Below are positions 6,469 to 6,683 of a stretch of DNA of 6,683 bases, in pieces. The notes beneath the pieces are model-generated. The model saw only the letters and a program-made list of their open reading frames with translations. It ran no database searches and was not told the origin of the DNA. A program made the translations under genes and the position numbers. How positions within the stretch are numbered: the first letter of the stretch is position 1; the number at the start of each line of letters is the position of its first letter. Source of the DNA: an uncultured Sphingobium sp. (GTDB lineage: Bacteria; Pseudomonadota; Alphaproteobacteria; Sphingomonadales; Sphingomonadaceae); the NCBI GenBank assembly GCA_913773715.1, contig CAJYHD010000098.1, forward strand, positions 1-6,683. Direction: 5' to 3'.

Positions 6469-6499
6469 AAGATGGTTAAGGTCCGCGCTTAACCATCTT
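6469..6499. repeat. 12-bp perfect inverted repeat between adk and the acyltransferase gene
   Basis: AAGATGGTTAAG (6469-6480) and CTTAACCATCTT (6488-6499) are perfect reverse complements around a seven-base centre GTCCGCG; two more G-C pairs form if one A is bulged. It could be an adk transcript-end hairpin, but there is no T run after it. It could equally be a binding site: each arm contains TTAACCAT, which resembles the half-site of the alphaproteobacterial regulator CtrA. The TTAA cores are nine bases apart rather than the usual seven. Confidence 0.6.
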
Positions 6500-6538
6500 C
6501 CTTCCGGCTATGCCAAATGCCGTCTGCTATAAAGGCGC

Positions 6539-6683
6539 ATGGATTCGCGCCCGAGCCATAGTAGAAGACTGAGCGAACTGGACGCGTTGCGCGGCATTGG
6601 CGCTCTATGCGTCCTCGTCTTCCACTATTCGACGCGCTTCCATGAACTTTTTCCGCAGGCGGCGCATGTGCCGTTCAGCTTCC
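6539..6683 (+). CDS. Acyltransferase-3 family membrane protein (OafA/YrhL type), 3' end cut off
   Basis: Only the first 48 residues are present. They read MDSRPSHSRRLSELDALRG and then IGALCVLVFHYSTRFHELFP. The LxxLDALRGIGALxVxxFHY pattern at residues 11-30 is the hallmark of the first membrane helix of acyltransferase-3 proteins, which move acetyl or other acyl groups onto sugars of lipopolysaccharide, exopolysaccharide or glycans; the histidine in FHY is the conserved one. The substrate cannot be told. An in-frame TAA at 6530-6532 fixes ATG 6539 as the first start. AAAGG at 6531-6535 is close to it (three bases), an unusually short spacing. Codons AGT AGA AGA and CTA are rare in the upstream genes, in keeping with a weakly expressed or later-acquired gene. 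Confidence 0.88.
   Translation, partial: MDSRPSHSRRLSELDALRGIGALCVLVFHYSTRFHELFPQAAHVPFSF

Noticed and set aside
1..6683. CRISPR arrays, tRNA or rRNA genes, insertion sequences, toxin-antitoxin or defence genes
   Set aside because: None seen; the window is filled by housekeeping genes and short gaps.

Overview
This window is a stretch of bacterial chromosome carrying most of the spc ribosomal-protein operon. The first gene (rplX) is missing a few codons at the left edge, and a different kind of gene is cut by the right edge. High GC content, the fusion of secY and adk to the ribosomal block, a long S5 with an RG-rich N-terminus, and the wording of the S14, L15 and SecY proteins point to an alphaproteobacterium, most likely a sphingomonad (Sphingobium, Sphingomonas or a relative). 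That assignment comes from remembered family patterns, not from a search.

Layout, all on the + strand: rplX (L24, partial), rplE (L5), rpsN (S14), rpsH (S8), rplF (L6), rplR (L18), rpsE (S5) and rpmD (L30) are packed with overlaps or gaps of a few bases, apart from 50 bases before rpsN. A 140-base gap after rpmD is rich in hairpins and contains a strong intrinsic terminator. Then come rplO (L15), a 205-base gap that opens with a second GC-rich hairpin, secY, adk, a 125-base gap with a long inverted repeat, and the start of an acyltransferase-3 family membrane protein.

The genes work together in making protein and moving it. Nine ribosomal proteins (four or five S and L pairs assembled early or centrally) are followed by the channel through which nascent membrane and secreted proteins leave, and by adenylate kinase, which balances the adenine nucleotides that growth consumes. 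The partial acyltransferase does not belong to this programme. It occupies the place where rpsM-rpsK-rpoA-rplQ often follow in related bacteria.

The genes themselves are ordinary. The most interesting material is in the non-coding gaps: the intra-operon terminator with flanking hairpins between rpmD and rplO, a possible competing fold there, a possible masked ribosome site before rpsN, and the ATGGTTAAG/CTTAACCAT inverted repeat before the acyltransferase gene. No wholly new multi-gene system is visible.
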